Shown piece by piece: positions 1 through 13,711 of a DNA stretch of 64,000 nt. The notes under the pieces are model-generated. The model was not told the DNA's origin, made no database searches, and saw only the letters and a list, made by a program, of their open reading frames with translations. The number at the start of each line of letters is the position of its first letter. The first letter of the stretch is position 1. The translations under genes and the position numbers were made by a program. The stretch is from Glandiceps talaboti (lineage: Eukaryota; Hemichordata; Enteropneusta; Spengelidae): positions 4,415,201 through 4,479,200 of the forward strand of contig NC_135552.1 in assembly GCF_964340395.1 (NCBI RefSeq), in the 5' to 3' direction.

Positions 1-69
1 GACGAAAGACTCTTTAGATAACTTGTACTTTCCATTGCTAAAAGAAAACAACTTTGGGCGAAAAACCTA

Positions 70-246
70 ATGGCCATTTTCAGTAATTTTACAATTCCAA
101 ATGTTCACTTACTTCTTTCACTTCTGATTGGCTGTCTGATGTTCATCTGCCCTCTATTTTCGTGCCATCTTGGGTGGCCTTGGGGATCCATCCTAAAAGG
201 AATGAATCAAACAGTACAGTATAATCTTATTGAAGCAATGAAATAA
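70..246 (+). other. Exemplar of the 58-codon reading frame found in most monomers
   Basis: In the first monomer an ATG at 70 opens a 58-residue frame ending in TAA at 244-246. The product would have a hydrophobic stretch at about residues 13-30 (HLLLSLLIGCLMFICPLF), then a Trp/Cys-containing segment and a polar tail ending in EAMK. The frame is also open upstream of the ATG, back to about position 22, in both type A and type B monomers. It recurs in most monomers, with substitutions such as I20V, A2S, C32W and M57R. I do not recognise the product. Homogenisation of a satellite alone can keep such a frame open, so it is described here and not called as a gene. Confidence 0.4.
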
Positions 247-1247
247 CAGTCATTCAGATTCTAATATTTACTCTTAAGTTGCCGCTACTCACAATGACTT
301 TTTGAAAAATTATACTGCCAATAATATAATTATGCTAATCTCCAAAATGTTTCTTCATTCAGCTACAATCTATTTGTGATATAAGTTTGTCACTGCTTGT
401 CATGTGCTTAGTACTGACGAAAGACTCTTTAGATAAATTGTACTTTCAATTGCTAAAGGAAAACAAGTTTGGGTAAAAAACCTAATGGCCATTTTCAGTA
501 ATTTTACAATTCCAAATGTTCACTTACTTCTTTCACTTCTGATTGGCTGTCTGATGTTCATCTGCCCTCTATTTTCGTGCCATCTTGGGTGGCCTTGGGG
601 ATCCATCCTGAAAGGAATGAATCAAACAGTACAGTATAATCTTATTGAAGCAATGAAATAACAGTCATTCAGATTCTAATATTTACTCTTAAGTTGCCGC
701 TACTCACAATGACCTTTTTGAAAAATATTACTGCCAATAATATAATTATTCTAATCTCCTAAATGTTTCTTCATTCAGCTACAGTCTACTTGTGACATAA
801 GGTTGTCACTGCTTGTCAGGTGCTTAGTACTGACGAAAGACTCTTTAGATAACTTGTACTCTCCATTGCTAAAAGAAAACAACTTTGGGCAAAAAACCTA
901 ATGGCCATTTTCAGTAATTTTACAATTCCAAATGTTCACTTACTTCTTTCACTTCTGGTTGGCTGTCTGATGTTCATCTGCCCTCTATTTTCGTGCCATC
1001 TTGGGTGGCCTTGGGGATCCATCCTAAAAGGAATGAATCAAACAGTACAGTATAATCTTATTGAAGCAATGAAATAACAGTCATTCAGATTCTAATATTT
1101 ACTCTTAAGTTGCCGCTACTCACAATGACCTTTTTGAAAAATATTACTGCCAATAATATAATTATTCTAATCTCCACAATGTTTCTTCATTTAGGTACAA
1201 TCTATTTGTGACATAAGTTTGTCAGTGCTTGTCATGTGCTTAGTACT

Positions 1248-3740
1248 GACGAAAGACTCTTTAGATAAATTGTACTTTCCATTGCTAAAGGAAAACAAGT
1301 TTGGGTAATAAACCTAATGGCCATTTTCAGTAATTTTACAATTCCAAATGTTCACTTACTTCTTTCACTTCTGATTGGCTGTCTGATGTTCATCTGCCCT
1401 CTATTTTCGTGCCATCTTGGGTGGCCTTGGGGATCCATCCTGAAAGGAATGAATCAAACAGTACAGTATAATCTTATTGAAGCAATGAAATAACAGTCAT
1501 TCAGATTCTAATATTTACTCTTAAGTTGCCGCTACTCACAATGACCTTTTTGAAAAATATTACTGCCAATAATCTCATTATGCTAATCTCCACAATGTAT
1601 CTTCATTTAGCTACAATCTATTTGTGACATAAGTTTGTCAGTGCTTGTCAGGTGCTTAGTACTGACGAAAGACTCTTTAGATAAATTGTACTTTCCATTG
1701 CTAAAGGAAAACAAGTTTGGGTAATAAACCTAATGTCCATTTTCAGTAATTTTACAATTCCAAATGTTCACTTACTTCTTTCACTTCTGATTGGCTGTCT
1801 GATGTTCATCTGCCCTCTATTTTCGTGCCATCTTGGGTGGCCTTGGGGATCCATCCTAAAAGGAATGAATCAAACAGTACAGTATAATCTTATTGAAGCA
1901 ATGAAATAACAGTCATTCAGATTCTAATATTTACTCTTAAGTTGCCGCTACTCACAATGACTTTTTGATAAATTATACTGCCAATAATATAACTATGCTA
2001 ATCTCCAAAATGTTTCTTCATTCAGCTACAGTCTACTTGTGACATAAGTTTGTCACTGCTTGTCATGTGCTTAGTACTGACGAAAGACTCTTTAGATAAA
2101 TTGTACTTTCAATTGCTAAAGGAAAACAAGTTTGGGTAAAAAACCTAATGGCCATTTTCAGTAATTTTACAATTCCAAATGTTCACTTACTTCTTTCACT
2201 TCTGGTTGGCTGTCTGATGTTCATCTGCCCTCTATTTTCGTGGCATCTTGGGTGGCCTTGGGGATCCATCCTGAAAGGAATGAATCAAACAGTACAGTAT
2301 AATCTTATTGAAGCAATGAAATAACAGTCATTCAGATTCTAATATTTACTCTTAAGTTGCCGCTACTCACAATGACTTTTTGAAAAATTATACTGCCAAT
2401 AATATAATTATGCTAATCTCCAAAATGTTTCTTCATTCAGCTACAATCTATTTGTGATATAAGTTTGTCACTGCTTGTCATGTGCTTAGTACTGACGAAA
2501 GACTCTTTAGATAAATTGTACTTTCCATTGCTAAAGGAAAACAAGTTTGGGTAATAAACCTAATGGCCATTTTCAGTAATTTTACAATTCCAAATGTTCA
2601 CTTACTTCTTTCACTTCTGATTGGCTGTCTGATGTTCATCTGCCCTCTATTTTCGTGCCATCTTGGGTGGCCTTGGGGATCCATCCTGAAAGGAATGAAT
2701 CAAACAGTACAGTATAATCTTATTGAAGCAATGAAATAACAGTCATTCAGATTCTAATATTTACTCTTAAGTTGCCGCTACTCACAATGACCTTTTTGAA
2801 AAATATTACTGCCAATAATCTCATTATGCTAATCTCCACAATGTATCTTCATTTAGCTACAATCTATTTGTGACATAAGTTTGTCAGTGCTTGTCAGGTG
2901 CTTAGTACTGACGAAAGACTCTTTAGATAAATTGTACTTTCCATTGCTAAAGGAAAACAAGTTTGGGTAATAAACCTAATGTCCATTTTCAGTAATTTTA
3001 CAATTCCAAATGTTCACTTACTTCTTTCACTTCTGATTGGCTGTCTGATGTTCATCTGCCCTCTATTTTCGTGCCATCTTGGGTGGCCTTGGGGATCCAT
3101 CCTAAAAGGAATGAATCAAACAGTACAGTATAATCTTATTGAAGCAATGAAATAACAGTCATTCAGATTCTAATATTTACTCTTAAGTTGCCGCTACTCA
3201 CAATGACTTTTTGATAAATTATACTGCCAATAATATAACTATGCTAATCTCCAAAATGTTTCTTCATTCAGCTACAGTCTACTTGTGACATAAGTTTGTC
3301 ACTGCTTGTCATGTGCTTAGTACTGACGAAAGACTCTTTAGATAAATTGTACTTTCAATTGCTAAAGGAAAACAAGTTTGGGTAAAAAACCTAATGGCCA
3401 TTTTCAGTAATTTTACAATTCCAAATGTTCACTTACTTCTTTCACTTCTGGTTGGCTGTCTGATGTTCATCTGCCCTCTATTTTCGTGGCATCTTGGGTG
3501 GCCTTGGGGATCCATCCTGAAAGGAATGAATCAAACAGTACAGTATAATCTTATTGAAGCAATGAAATAACAGTCATTCAGATTCTAATATTTACTCTTA
3601 AGTTGCCGCTACTCACAATGACTTTTTGAAAAATTATACTGCCAATAATATAATTATGCTAATCTCCAAAATGTTTCTTCATTCAGCTACAATCTATTTG
3701 TGATATAAGTTTGTCACTGCTTGTCATGTGCTTAGTACTG
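1248..3740. repeat. Tandem duplication of a 3-monomer block (about 1,246 bp)
   Basis: Marker variants repeat at a 1,246 bp offset. AATCTCATTATG occurs at about 1,571 and 2,817, and the rare GTGGCATCTTGG at about 2,240 and 3,486. The three monomers are all type B, in the same order in both copies. This is a local higher-order repeat made by recent unequal exchange. Confidence 0.85.
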
Positions 3741-6234
3741 ACGAAAGACTCTTTAGATAAATTGTACTTTCAATTGCTAAAGGAAAACAAGTTTGGGTAA
3801 AAAACCTAATGGCCATTTTCAGTAATTTTACAATTCCAAATGTTCACTTACTTCTTTCACTTCTGATTGGCTGTCTGATGTTCATCTGCCCTCTATTTTC
3901 GTGCCATCTTGGGTGGCCTTGGGGATCCATCCTGAAAGGAATGAATCAAACAGTACAGTATAATCTTATTGAAGCAATGAAATAACAGTCATTCAGATTC
4001 TAATATTTACTCTTAAGTTGCCGCTACTCACAATGACCTTTTTGAAAAATATTACTGCCAATAATATAATTATTCTAATCTCCTAAATGTTTCTTCATTC
4101 AGCTACAGTCTACTTGTGACATAAGGTTGTCACTGCTTGTCAGGTGCTTAGTACTGACGAAAGACTCTTTAGATAACTTGTACTTTGCATTGCTAAAAGA
4201 AAACAACTTTGGGCGAAAAACCTAATGGCCATTTTCAGTAATTTTACAATTCCAAATGTTCACTTACTTCTTTCACTTCTGATTGGCTGTCTGATGTTCA
4301 TCTGCCCTCTATTTTCGTGGCATCTTGGGTGGCCTTGGGGATCCATCCTGAAAGGAATGAATCAAACAGTACAGTATAATCTTATTGAAGCAATGAAATA
4401 ACAGTCATTCAGATTCTAATATTTACTCTTAAGTTGCCGCTACTCACAATGACTTTTTGAAAAATTATACTGCCAATAATATAATTATGCTAATCTCCAA
4501 AATGTTTCTTCATTCAGCTACAATCTATTTGTGATATAAGTTTGTCACTGCTTGTCATGTGCTTAGTACTGACGAAAGACTCTTTAGATAAATTGTACTT
4601 TCAATTGCTAAAGGAAAACAAGTTTGGGTAAAAAACCTAATGGCCATTTTCAGTAATTTTACAATTCCAAATGTTCACTTACTTCTTTCACTTCTGATTG
4701 GCTGTCTGATGTTCATCTGCCCTCTATTTTCGTGCCATCTTGGGTGGCCTTGGGGATCCATCCTGAAAGGAATGAATCAAACAGTACAGTATAATCTTAT
4801 TGAAGCAATGAAATAACAGTCATTCAGATTCTAATATTTACTCTTAAGTTGCCGCTACTCACAATGACCTTTTTGAAAAATATTACTGCCAATAATATAA
4901 TTATTCTAATCTCCTAAATGTTTCTTCATTCAGCTACAGTCTACTTGTGACATAAGGTTGTCACTGCTTGTCAGGTGCTTAGTACTGACGAAAGACTCTT
5001 TAGATAACTTGTACTTTCCATTGCTAAAAGAAAACAACTTTGGGCAAAAAACCTAATGGCCATTTTCAGTAATTTTACAATTCCAAATGTTCACTTACTT
5101 CTTTCACTTCTGGTTGGCTGTCTGATGTTCATCTGCCCTCTATTTTCGTGCCATCTTGGGTGGCCTTGGGGATCCATCCTGAAAGGAATGAATCAAACAG
5201 TACAGTATAATCTTATTGAAGCAATGAAATAACAGTCATTCAGATTCTAATATTTACTCTTAAGTTGCCGCAACTCACAATGACTTTTTGAAAAATATTA
5301 CTGCCAATAATATAATTATTCTAATCTCCTAAATGTTTCTTCATTCAGCTACAGTCTACTTGTGACATAAGGTTGTCACTGCTTGTCAGGTGCTTAGTAC
5401 TGACGAAAGACTCTTTAGATAACTTGTACTTTCCATTGCTAAAAGAAAACAACTTTGGGCAAAAAACCTAATGGCCATTTTCAGTAATTTTACAATTCCA
5501 AATGTTCACTTACTTCTTTCACTTCTGGTTGGCTGTCTGATGTTCATCTGCCCTCTATTTTCGTGCCATCTTGGGTGGCCTTGGGGATCCATCCTGAAAG
5601 GAATGAATCAAACAGTACAGTATAATCTTATTGAAGCAATGAAATAACAGTCATTCAGATTCTAATATTTACTCTTAAGTTGCCGCTACTCACAATGACT
5701 TTTTGAAAAATATTACTGCCAATAATATAATTATTCTAATCTCCAAAATGTTTCTTCATTCAGCTACAATCTACTTGTGACATAAGGTTGGCACTGCTTG
5801 TCAGGTGCTTAGTACTGACGAAAGACTCTTTAGATAACTTGTACTTTGCATTGCTAAAAGAAAACAACTTTGGGCGAAAAACCTAATGGCCATTTTCAGT
5901 AATTTTACAATTCCAAATGTTCACTTACTTCTTTCACTTCTGATTGGCTGTCTGATGTTCATCTGCCCTCTATTTTCGTGCCATCTTGGGTGGCCTTGGG
6001 GATCCATCCTAAAAGGAATGAATCAAACAGTACAGTATAATCTTATTGAAGCAATGAAATAACAGTCATTCAGATTCTAATATTTACTCTTAAGTTGCCG
6101 CTACTCACAATGACTTTTTGAAAAATTATACTGCCAATAATATAATTATGCTAATCTCCAAAATGTTTCTTCATTCAGCTACAATCTATTTGTGATATAA
6201 GTTTGTCACTGCTTGTCATGTGCTTAGTACTGAC

Positions 6235-8727
6235 GAAAGACTCTTTAGATAAATTGTACTTTCAATTGCTAAAGGAAAACAAGTTTGGGTAAAAAACCTA
6301 ATGGCTATTTTCAGTAATTTTACAATTCCAAATGTTCACTTACTTCTTTCACTTCTGATTGGCTGTCTGATGTTCATCTGCCCTCTATTTTCGTGCCATC
6401 TTGGGTGGCCTTGGGGATCCATCCTGAAAGGAATGAATCAAACAGTACAGTATAATCTTATTGAAGCAATGAAATAACAGTCATTCAGATTCTAATATTT
6501 ACTCTTAAGTTGCCGCTACTCACAATGACCTTTTTGAAAAATATTACTGCCAATAATATAATTATTCTAATCTCCTAAATGTTTCTTCATTCAGCTACAG
6601 TCTACTTGTGACATAAGGTTGTCACTGCTTGTCAGGTGCTTAGTACTGACGAAAGACTCTTTAGATAACTTGTACTTTCCATTGCTAAAAGAAAACAACT
6701 TTGGGCAAAAAACCTAATGGCCATTTTCAGTAATTTTACAATTCCAAATGTTCACTTACTTCTTTCACTTCTGGTTGGCTGTCTGATGTTCATCTGCCCT
6801 CTATTTTCGTGCCATCTTGGGTGGCCTTGGGGATCCATCCTGAAAGGAATGAATCAAACAGTACAGTATAATCTTATTGAAGCAATGAAATAACAGTCAT
6901 TCAGATTCTAATATTTACTCTTAAGTTGCCGCTACTCACAATGACCTTTTGAAAAATATTACTGCCAATAATATAATTATTCTAATCTCCAAAATGTTTC
7001 TTCATTCAGCTACAATCTACTTGTGACATAAGGTTGGCACTGCTTGTCAGGTGCTTAGTACTGACGAAAGACTCTTTAGATAACTTGTACTTTGCATTGC
7101 TAAAAGAAAACAACTTTTGGCGAAAAACCTAATGGCCATTTTCAGTAATTTTACAATTCCAAATGTTCACTTACTTCTTTCACTTCTGATTGGCTGTCTG
7201 ATGTTCATCTGCCCTCTATTTTCGTGCCATCTTGGGTGGCCTTGGGGATCCATCCTAAAAGGAATGAATCAAACAGTACAGTATAATCTTATTGAAGCAA
7301 TGAAATAACAGTCATTCAGATTCTAATATTTACTCTTAAGTTGCCGCTACTCACAATGACTTTTTGAAAAATTATACTGCCAATAATATAATTATGCTAA
7401 TCTCCAAAATGTTTCTTCATTCAGCTACAATCTATTTGTGATATAAGTTTGTCACTGCTTGTCATGTGCTTAGTACTGACGAAAGACTCTTTAGATAAAT
7501 TGTACTTTCAATTGCTAAAGGAAAACAAGTTTGGGTAAAAAACCTAATGGCCATTTTCAGTAATTTTACAATTCCAAATGTTCACTTACTTCTTTCACTT
7601 CTGATTGGCTGTCTGATGTTCATCTGCCCTCTATTTTCGTGCCATCTTGGGTGGCCTTGGGGATCCATCCTGAAAGGAATGAATCAAACAGTACAGTATA
7701 ATCTTATTGAAGCAATGAAATAACAGTCATTCAGATTCTAATATTTACTCTTAAGTTGCCGCTACTCACAATGACCTTTTTGAAAAATATTACTGCCAAT
7801 AATATAATTATTCTAATCTCCTAAATGTTTCTTCATTCAGCTACAGTCTACTTGTGACATAAGGTTGTCACTGCTTGTCAGGTGCTTAGTACTGACGAAA
7901 GACTCTTTAGATAACTTGTACTTTCCATTGCTAAAAGAAAACAACTTTGGGCAAAAAACCTAATGGCCATTTTCAGTAATTTTACAATTCCAAATGTTCA
8001 CTTACTTCTTTCACTTCTGGTTGGCTGTCTGATGTTCATCTGCCCTCTATTTTCGTGCCATCTTGGGTGGCCTTGGGGATCCATCCTGAAAGGAATGAAT
8101 CAAACAGTACAGTATAATCTTATTGAAGCAATGAAATAACAGTCATTCAGATTCTAATATTTACTCTTAAGTTGCCGCTACTCACAATGACCTTTTGAAA
8201 AATATTACTGCCAATAATATAATTATTCTAATCTCCAAAATGTTTCTTCATTCAGCTACAATCTACTTGTGACATAAGGTTGGCACTGCTTGTCAGGTGC
8301 TTAGTACTGACGAAAGACTCTTTAGATAACTTGTACTTTGCATTGCTAAAAGAAAACAACTTTTGGCGAAAAACCTAATGGCCATTTTCAGTAATTTTAC
8401 AATTCCAAATGTTCACTCACTTCTTTCACTTCTGATTGGCTGTCTGATGTTCATCTGCCCTCTATTTTCGTGCCATCTTGGGTGGCCTTGGGGATCCATC
8501 CTAAAAGGAATGAATCAAACAGTACAGTATAATCTTATTGAAGCAATGAAATAACAGTCATTCAGATTCTAATATTTACTCTTAAGTTGCCGCTACTCAC
8601 AATGACTTTTTGAAAAATTATACTGCCAATAATATAATTATGCTAATCTCCAAAATGTTTCTTCATTCAGCTACAATCTATTTGTGATATAAGTTTGTCA
8701 CTGCTTGTCATGTGCTTAGTACTGACG
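6235..8727. repeat. Tandem duplication of a second 3-monomer block (about 1,247 bp)
   Basis: The order B, A (GGGCAAAA), A (TTTTGGCG) is repeated. Markers are the 1-bp-shorter GACCTTTTGAAA at about 6,941 and 8,187 and CAACTTTTGGCG at about 7,111 and 8,357. One visible difference between copies is CACTTACTTC versus CACTCACTTC near 8,415. The near-identity indicates a recent event. Confidence 0.85.
7117..7308 (+). other. Satellite reading frame, variant monomer (open from a TTG)
   Basis: This is the satellite frame in a monomer with TTTTGGCG. It is open upstream of the usual ATG and is 63 codons if counted from a TTG. The true ATG is at 7,132, giving the usual 58 residues. A near-identical copy lies at 8,363-8,554, with one Leu-to-Ser change caused by the substitution near 8,415. 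No start context or splice signal suggests expression. Confidence 0.25.
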
Positions 8728-9555
8728 AAAGACTCTTTAGATAAATTGTACTTTCAATTGCTAAAGGAAAACAAGTTTGGGTAAAAAACCTAATGGCCAT
8801 TTTCAGTAATTTTACAATTCCAAATGTTCACTTACTTCTTTCACTTCTGATTGGCTGTCTGATGTTCATCTGCCCTCTATTTTCGTGCCATCTTGGGTGG
8901 CCTTGGGGATCCATCCTGAAAGGAATGAATCAAACAGTACAGTATAATCTTATTGAAGCAATGAAATAACAGTCATTCAGATTCTAATATTTACTCTTAA
9001 GTTGCCGCTACTCACAATGACCTTTTTGAAAAATATTACTGCCAATAATATAATTATGCTAATCTCCAAAATGTTTCTTCATTCAGCTACAATCTACTTG
9101 TGACATAAGGTTGGCACTGCTTGTCAGGTGCTTAGTACTGACGAAAGACTCTTTAGATAAATTGTACTTTCAATTGCTAAAGGAAAACAAGTTTGGGTAA
9201 AAAACCTAATGGCCATTTTCAGTAATTTTACAATTCCAAATGTTCACTTACTTCTTTCACTTCTGATTGGCTGTCTGATGTTCATCTGCCCTCTATTTTC
9301 GTGCCATCTTGGGTGGCCTTGGGGATCCATCCTGAAAGGAATGAATCAAACAGTACAGTATAATCTTATTGAAGCAATGAAATAACAGTCATTCAGATTC
9401 TAATATTTACTCTTAAGTTGCCGCTACTCACAATGACCTTTTTGAAAAATATTACTGCCAATAATATAATTATTCTAATCTCCTAAATGTTTCTTCATTC
9501 AGCTACAGTCTACTTGTGACATAAGGTTGTCACTGCTTGTCAGGTGCTTAGTACT

Positions 9556-12500
9556 GACGAAAGACTCTTTAGATAACTTGTACTTTCCATTGCTAAAAGA
9601 AAACAACTTTGGGCAAAAAACCTAATGGCCATTTTCAGTAATTTTACAATTCCAAATGTTCACTTACTTCTTTCACTTCTGGTTGGCTGTCTGATGTTCA
9701 TCTGCCCTCTATTTTCGTGCCATCTTGGGTGGCCTTGGGGATCCATCCTGAAAGGAATGAATCAAACAGTACAGTATAATCTTATTGAAGCAATGAAATA
9801 ACAGTCATTCAGATTCTAATATTTACTCTTAAGTTGCCGCTACTCACAATGACCTTTTTGAAAAATATTACTGCCAATAATATAATTATTCTAATCTCCT
9901 AAATGTTTCTTCATTCAGCTACAGTCTACTTGTGACATAAGGTTGTCACTGCTTGTCAGGTGCTTAGTACTGACGAAAGACTCTTTAGATAACTTGTACT
10001 TTCCATTGCTAAAAGAAAACAACTTTGGGCAAAAAACCTAATGGCCATTTTCAGTAATGTTACAATTCCAAATGTTCACTTACTTCTTTCACTTCTGGTT
10101 GGCTGTCTGATGTTCATCTGCCCTCTATTTTCGTGCCATCTTGGGTGGCCTTGGGGATCCATCCTAAAAGGAATGAATCAAACAGTACAGTATAATCTTA
10201 TTGAAGCAATGAAATAACAGTCATTCAGATTCTAATATTTACTCTTAAGTTGCCGCTACTCACAATGACTTTTTGAAAAATTATACTGCCAATAATATAA
10301 TTATGCTAATCTCCAAAATGTTTCTTCATTCAGCTACAATCTATTTGTGATATAAGTTTGTCACTGCTTGTCATGTGCTTAAAACTGACGAAAGACTCTT
10401 TAGATAAATTGTACTTTCAATTGCTAAAGGAAAACAAGTTTGGGTAAAAAACCTAATGGCCATTTTCAGTAATTTTACAATTCCAAATGTTCACTTACTT
10501 CTTTCACTTCTGATTGGCTGTCTGATGTTCATCTGCCCTCTATTTTCGTGCCATCTTGGGTGGCCTTGGGGATCCATCCTGAAAGGAATGAATCAAACAG
10601 TACAGTATAATCTTATTGAAGCAATGAAATAACAGTCATTCAGATTCTAATATTTACTCTTAAGTTGCCGCTACTCACAATGACCTTTTTGAAAAATATT
10701 ACTGCCAATAATATAATTATTCTAATCTCCTAAATGTTTCTTCATTCAGCTACAGTCTACTTGTGACATAAGGTTGTCACTGCTTGTCAGGTGCTTAGTA
10801 CTGACGAAAGACTCTTTAGATAACTTGTACTTTCCATTGCTAAAAGAAAACAACTTTGGGCGAAAAACCTAATGGCCATTTTCAGTAATTTTACAATTCC
10901 AAATGTTCACTTACTTCTTTCACTTCTGATTGGCTGTCTGATGTTCATCTGCCCTCTATTTTCGTGCCATCTTGGGTGGCCTTGGGGATCCATCCTAAAA
11001 GGAATGAATCAAACAGTACAGTATAATCTTATTGAAGCAATGAAATAACAGTCATTCAGATTCTAATATTTACTCTTAAGTTGCCGCTACTCACAATGAC
11101 TTTTTGAAAAATTATACTGCCAATAATATAATTATGCTAATCTCCAAAATGTTTCTTCATTCAGCTACAATCTATTTGTGATATAAGTTTGTCACTGCTT
11201 GTCATGTGCTTAGTACTGACGAAAGACTCTTTAGATAAATTGTACTTTCAATTGCTAAAGGAAAACAAGTTTGGGTAAAAAACCTAATGGCCATTTTCAG
11301 TAATTTTACAATTCCAAATGTTCACTTACTTCTTTCACTTCTGATTGGCTGTCTGATGTTCATCTGCCCTCTATTTTCGTGCCATCTTGGGTGGCCTTGG
11401 GGATCCATCCTGAAAGGAATGAATCAAACAGTACAGTATAATCTTATTGAAGCAATGAAATAACAGTCATTCAGATTCTAATATTTACTCTTAAGTTGCC
11501 GCTACTCACAATGACCTTTTTGAAAAATATTACTGCCAATAATATAATTATTCTAATCTCCTAAATGTTTCTTCATTCAGCTACAGTCTACTTGTGACAT
11601 AAGGTTGTCACTGCTTGTCAGGTGCTTAGTACTGACGAAAGACTCTTTAGATAACTTGTACTTTCCATTGCTAAAAGAAAACAACTTTGGGCAAAAAACC
11701 TAATGGCCATTTTCAGTAATTTTACAATTCCAAATGTTCACTTACTTCTTTCACTTCTGGTTGGCTGTCTGATGTTCATCTGCCCTCTATTTTCGTGCCA
11801 TCTTGGGTGGCCTTGGGGATCCATCCTGAAAGGAATGAATCAAACAGTACAGTATAATCTTATTGAAGCAATGAAATAACAGTCATTCAGATTCTAATAT
11901 TTACTCTTAAGTTGCCGCTACTCACAATGACCTTTTTGAAAAATATTACTGCCAATAATATAATTATTCTAATCTCCTAAATGTTTCTTCATTCAGCTAC
12001 AGTCTACTTGTGACATAAGGTTGTCACTGCTTGTCAGGTGCTTAGTACTGACGAAAGACTCTTTAGATAACTTGTACTTTCCATTGCTAAAAGAAAACAA
12101 CTTTGGGCAAAAAACCTAATGGCCATTTTCAGTAATGTTACAATTCCAAATGTTCACTTACTTCTTTCACTTCTGGTTGGCTGTCTGATGTTCATCTGCC
12201 CTCTATTTTCGTGCCATCTTGGGTGGCCTTGGGGATCCATCCTAAAAGGAATGAATCAAACAGTACAGTATAATCTTATTGAAGCAATGAAATAACAGTC
12301 ATTCAGATTCTAATATTTACTCTTAAGTTGCCGCTACTCACAATGACTTTTTGAAAAATTATACTGCCAATAATATAATTATGCTAATCTCCAAAATGTT
12401 TCTTCATTCAGCTACAATCTATTTGTGATATAAGTTTGTCACTGCTTGTCATGTGCTTAGTACTGACGAAAGACTCTTTAGATAAATTGTACTTTCAATT

Positions 12501-13711
12501 GCTAAAGGAAAACAAGTTTGGGTAAAAAACCTAATGGCCATTTTCAGTAATTTTACAATTCCAAATGTTCACTTACTTCTTTCACTTCTGATTGGCTGTC
12601 TGATGTTCATCTGCCCTCTATTTTCGTGCCATCTTGGGTGGCCTTGGGGATCCATCCTGAAAGGAATGAATCAAACAGTACAGTATAATCTTATTGAAGC
12701 AATGAAATAACAGTCATTCAGATTCTAATATTTACTCTTAAGTTGCCGCTACTCACAATGACCTTTTTGAAAAATATTACTGCCAATAATATAATTATTC
12801 TAATCTCCTAAATGTTTCTTCATTCAGCTACAGTCTACTTGTGACATAAGGTTGTCACTGCTTGTCAGGTGCTTAGTACTGACGAAAGACTCTTTAGATA
12901 ACTTGTACTTTCCATTGCTAAAAGAAAACAACTTTGGGCGAAAAACCTAATGGCCATTTTCAGTAATTTTACAATTCCAAATGTTCACTTACTTCTTTCA
13001 CTTCTGATTGGCTGTCTGATGTTCATCTGCCCTCTATTTTCGTGCCATCTTGGGTGGCCTTGGGGATCCATCCTAAAAGGAATGAATCAAACAGTACAGT
13101 ATAATCTTATTGAAGCAATGAAATAACAGTCATTCAGATTCTAATATTTACTCTTAAGTTGCCGCTACTCACAATGACTTTTTGAAAAATTATACTGCCA
13201 ATAATATAATTATGCTAATCTCCAAAATGTTTCTTCATTCAGCTACAATCTATTTGTGATATAAGTTTGTCACTGCTTGTCATGTGCTTAGTACTGACGA
13301 AAGACTCTTTAGATAAATTGTACTTTCAATTGCTAAAGGAAAACAAGTTTGGGTAAAAAACCTAATGGCCATTTTCAGTAATTTTACAATTCCAAATGTT
13401 CACTTACTTCTTTCACTTCTGATTGGCTGTCTGATGTTCATCTGCCCTCTATTTTCGTGCCATCTTGGGTGGCCTTGGGGATCCATCCTGAAAGGAATGA
13501 ATCAAACAGTACAGTATAATCTTATTGAAGCAATGAAATAACAGTCATTCAGATTCTAATATTTACTCTTAAGTTGCCGCTACTCACAATGACCTTTTTG
13601 AAAAATATTACTGCCAATAATATAATTATTCTAATCTCCTAAATGTTTCTTCATTCAGCTACAGTCTACTTGTGACATAAGGTTGTCACTGCTTGTCAGG
13701 TGCTTAGTACT
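9556..13711. repeat. Tandem duplication of a 5-monomer block (about 2,078 bp)
   Basis: Two consecutive five-monomer blocks, 9,556-11,633 and 11,634-13,711, have the same subtype order. The rare CAGTAATGTTACAATT variant marks the second monomer in each (about 10,054 and 12,132). A third, partial block appears to begin at 13,712. A private AAAACTGACG variant at 10,381 is present only in the first copy, so it arose after the duplication. Confidence 0.8.

Noticed and set aside
10-60. Hammerhead ribozyme in the satellite monomer
   Set aside because: CTGACGA matches one core box, but I cannot form stem II or find a properly placed GAAA and cleavage-site arm on either strand.
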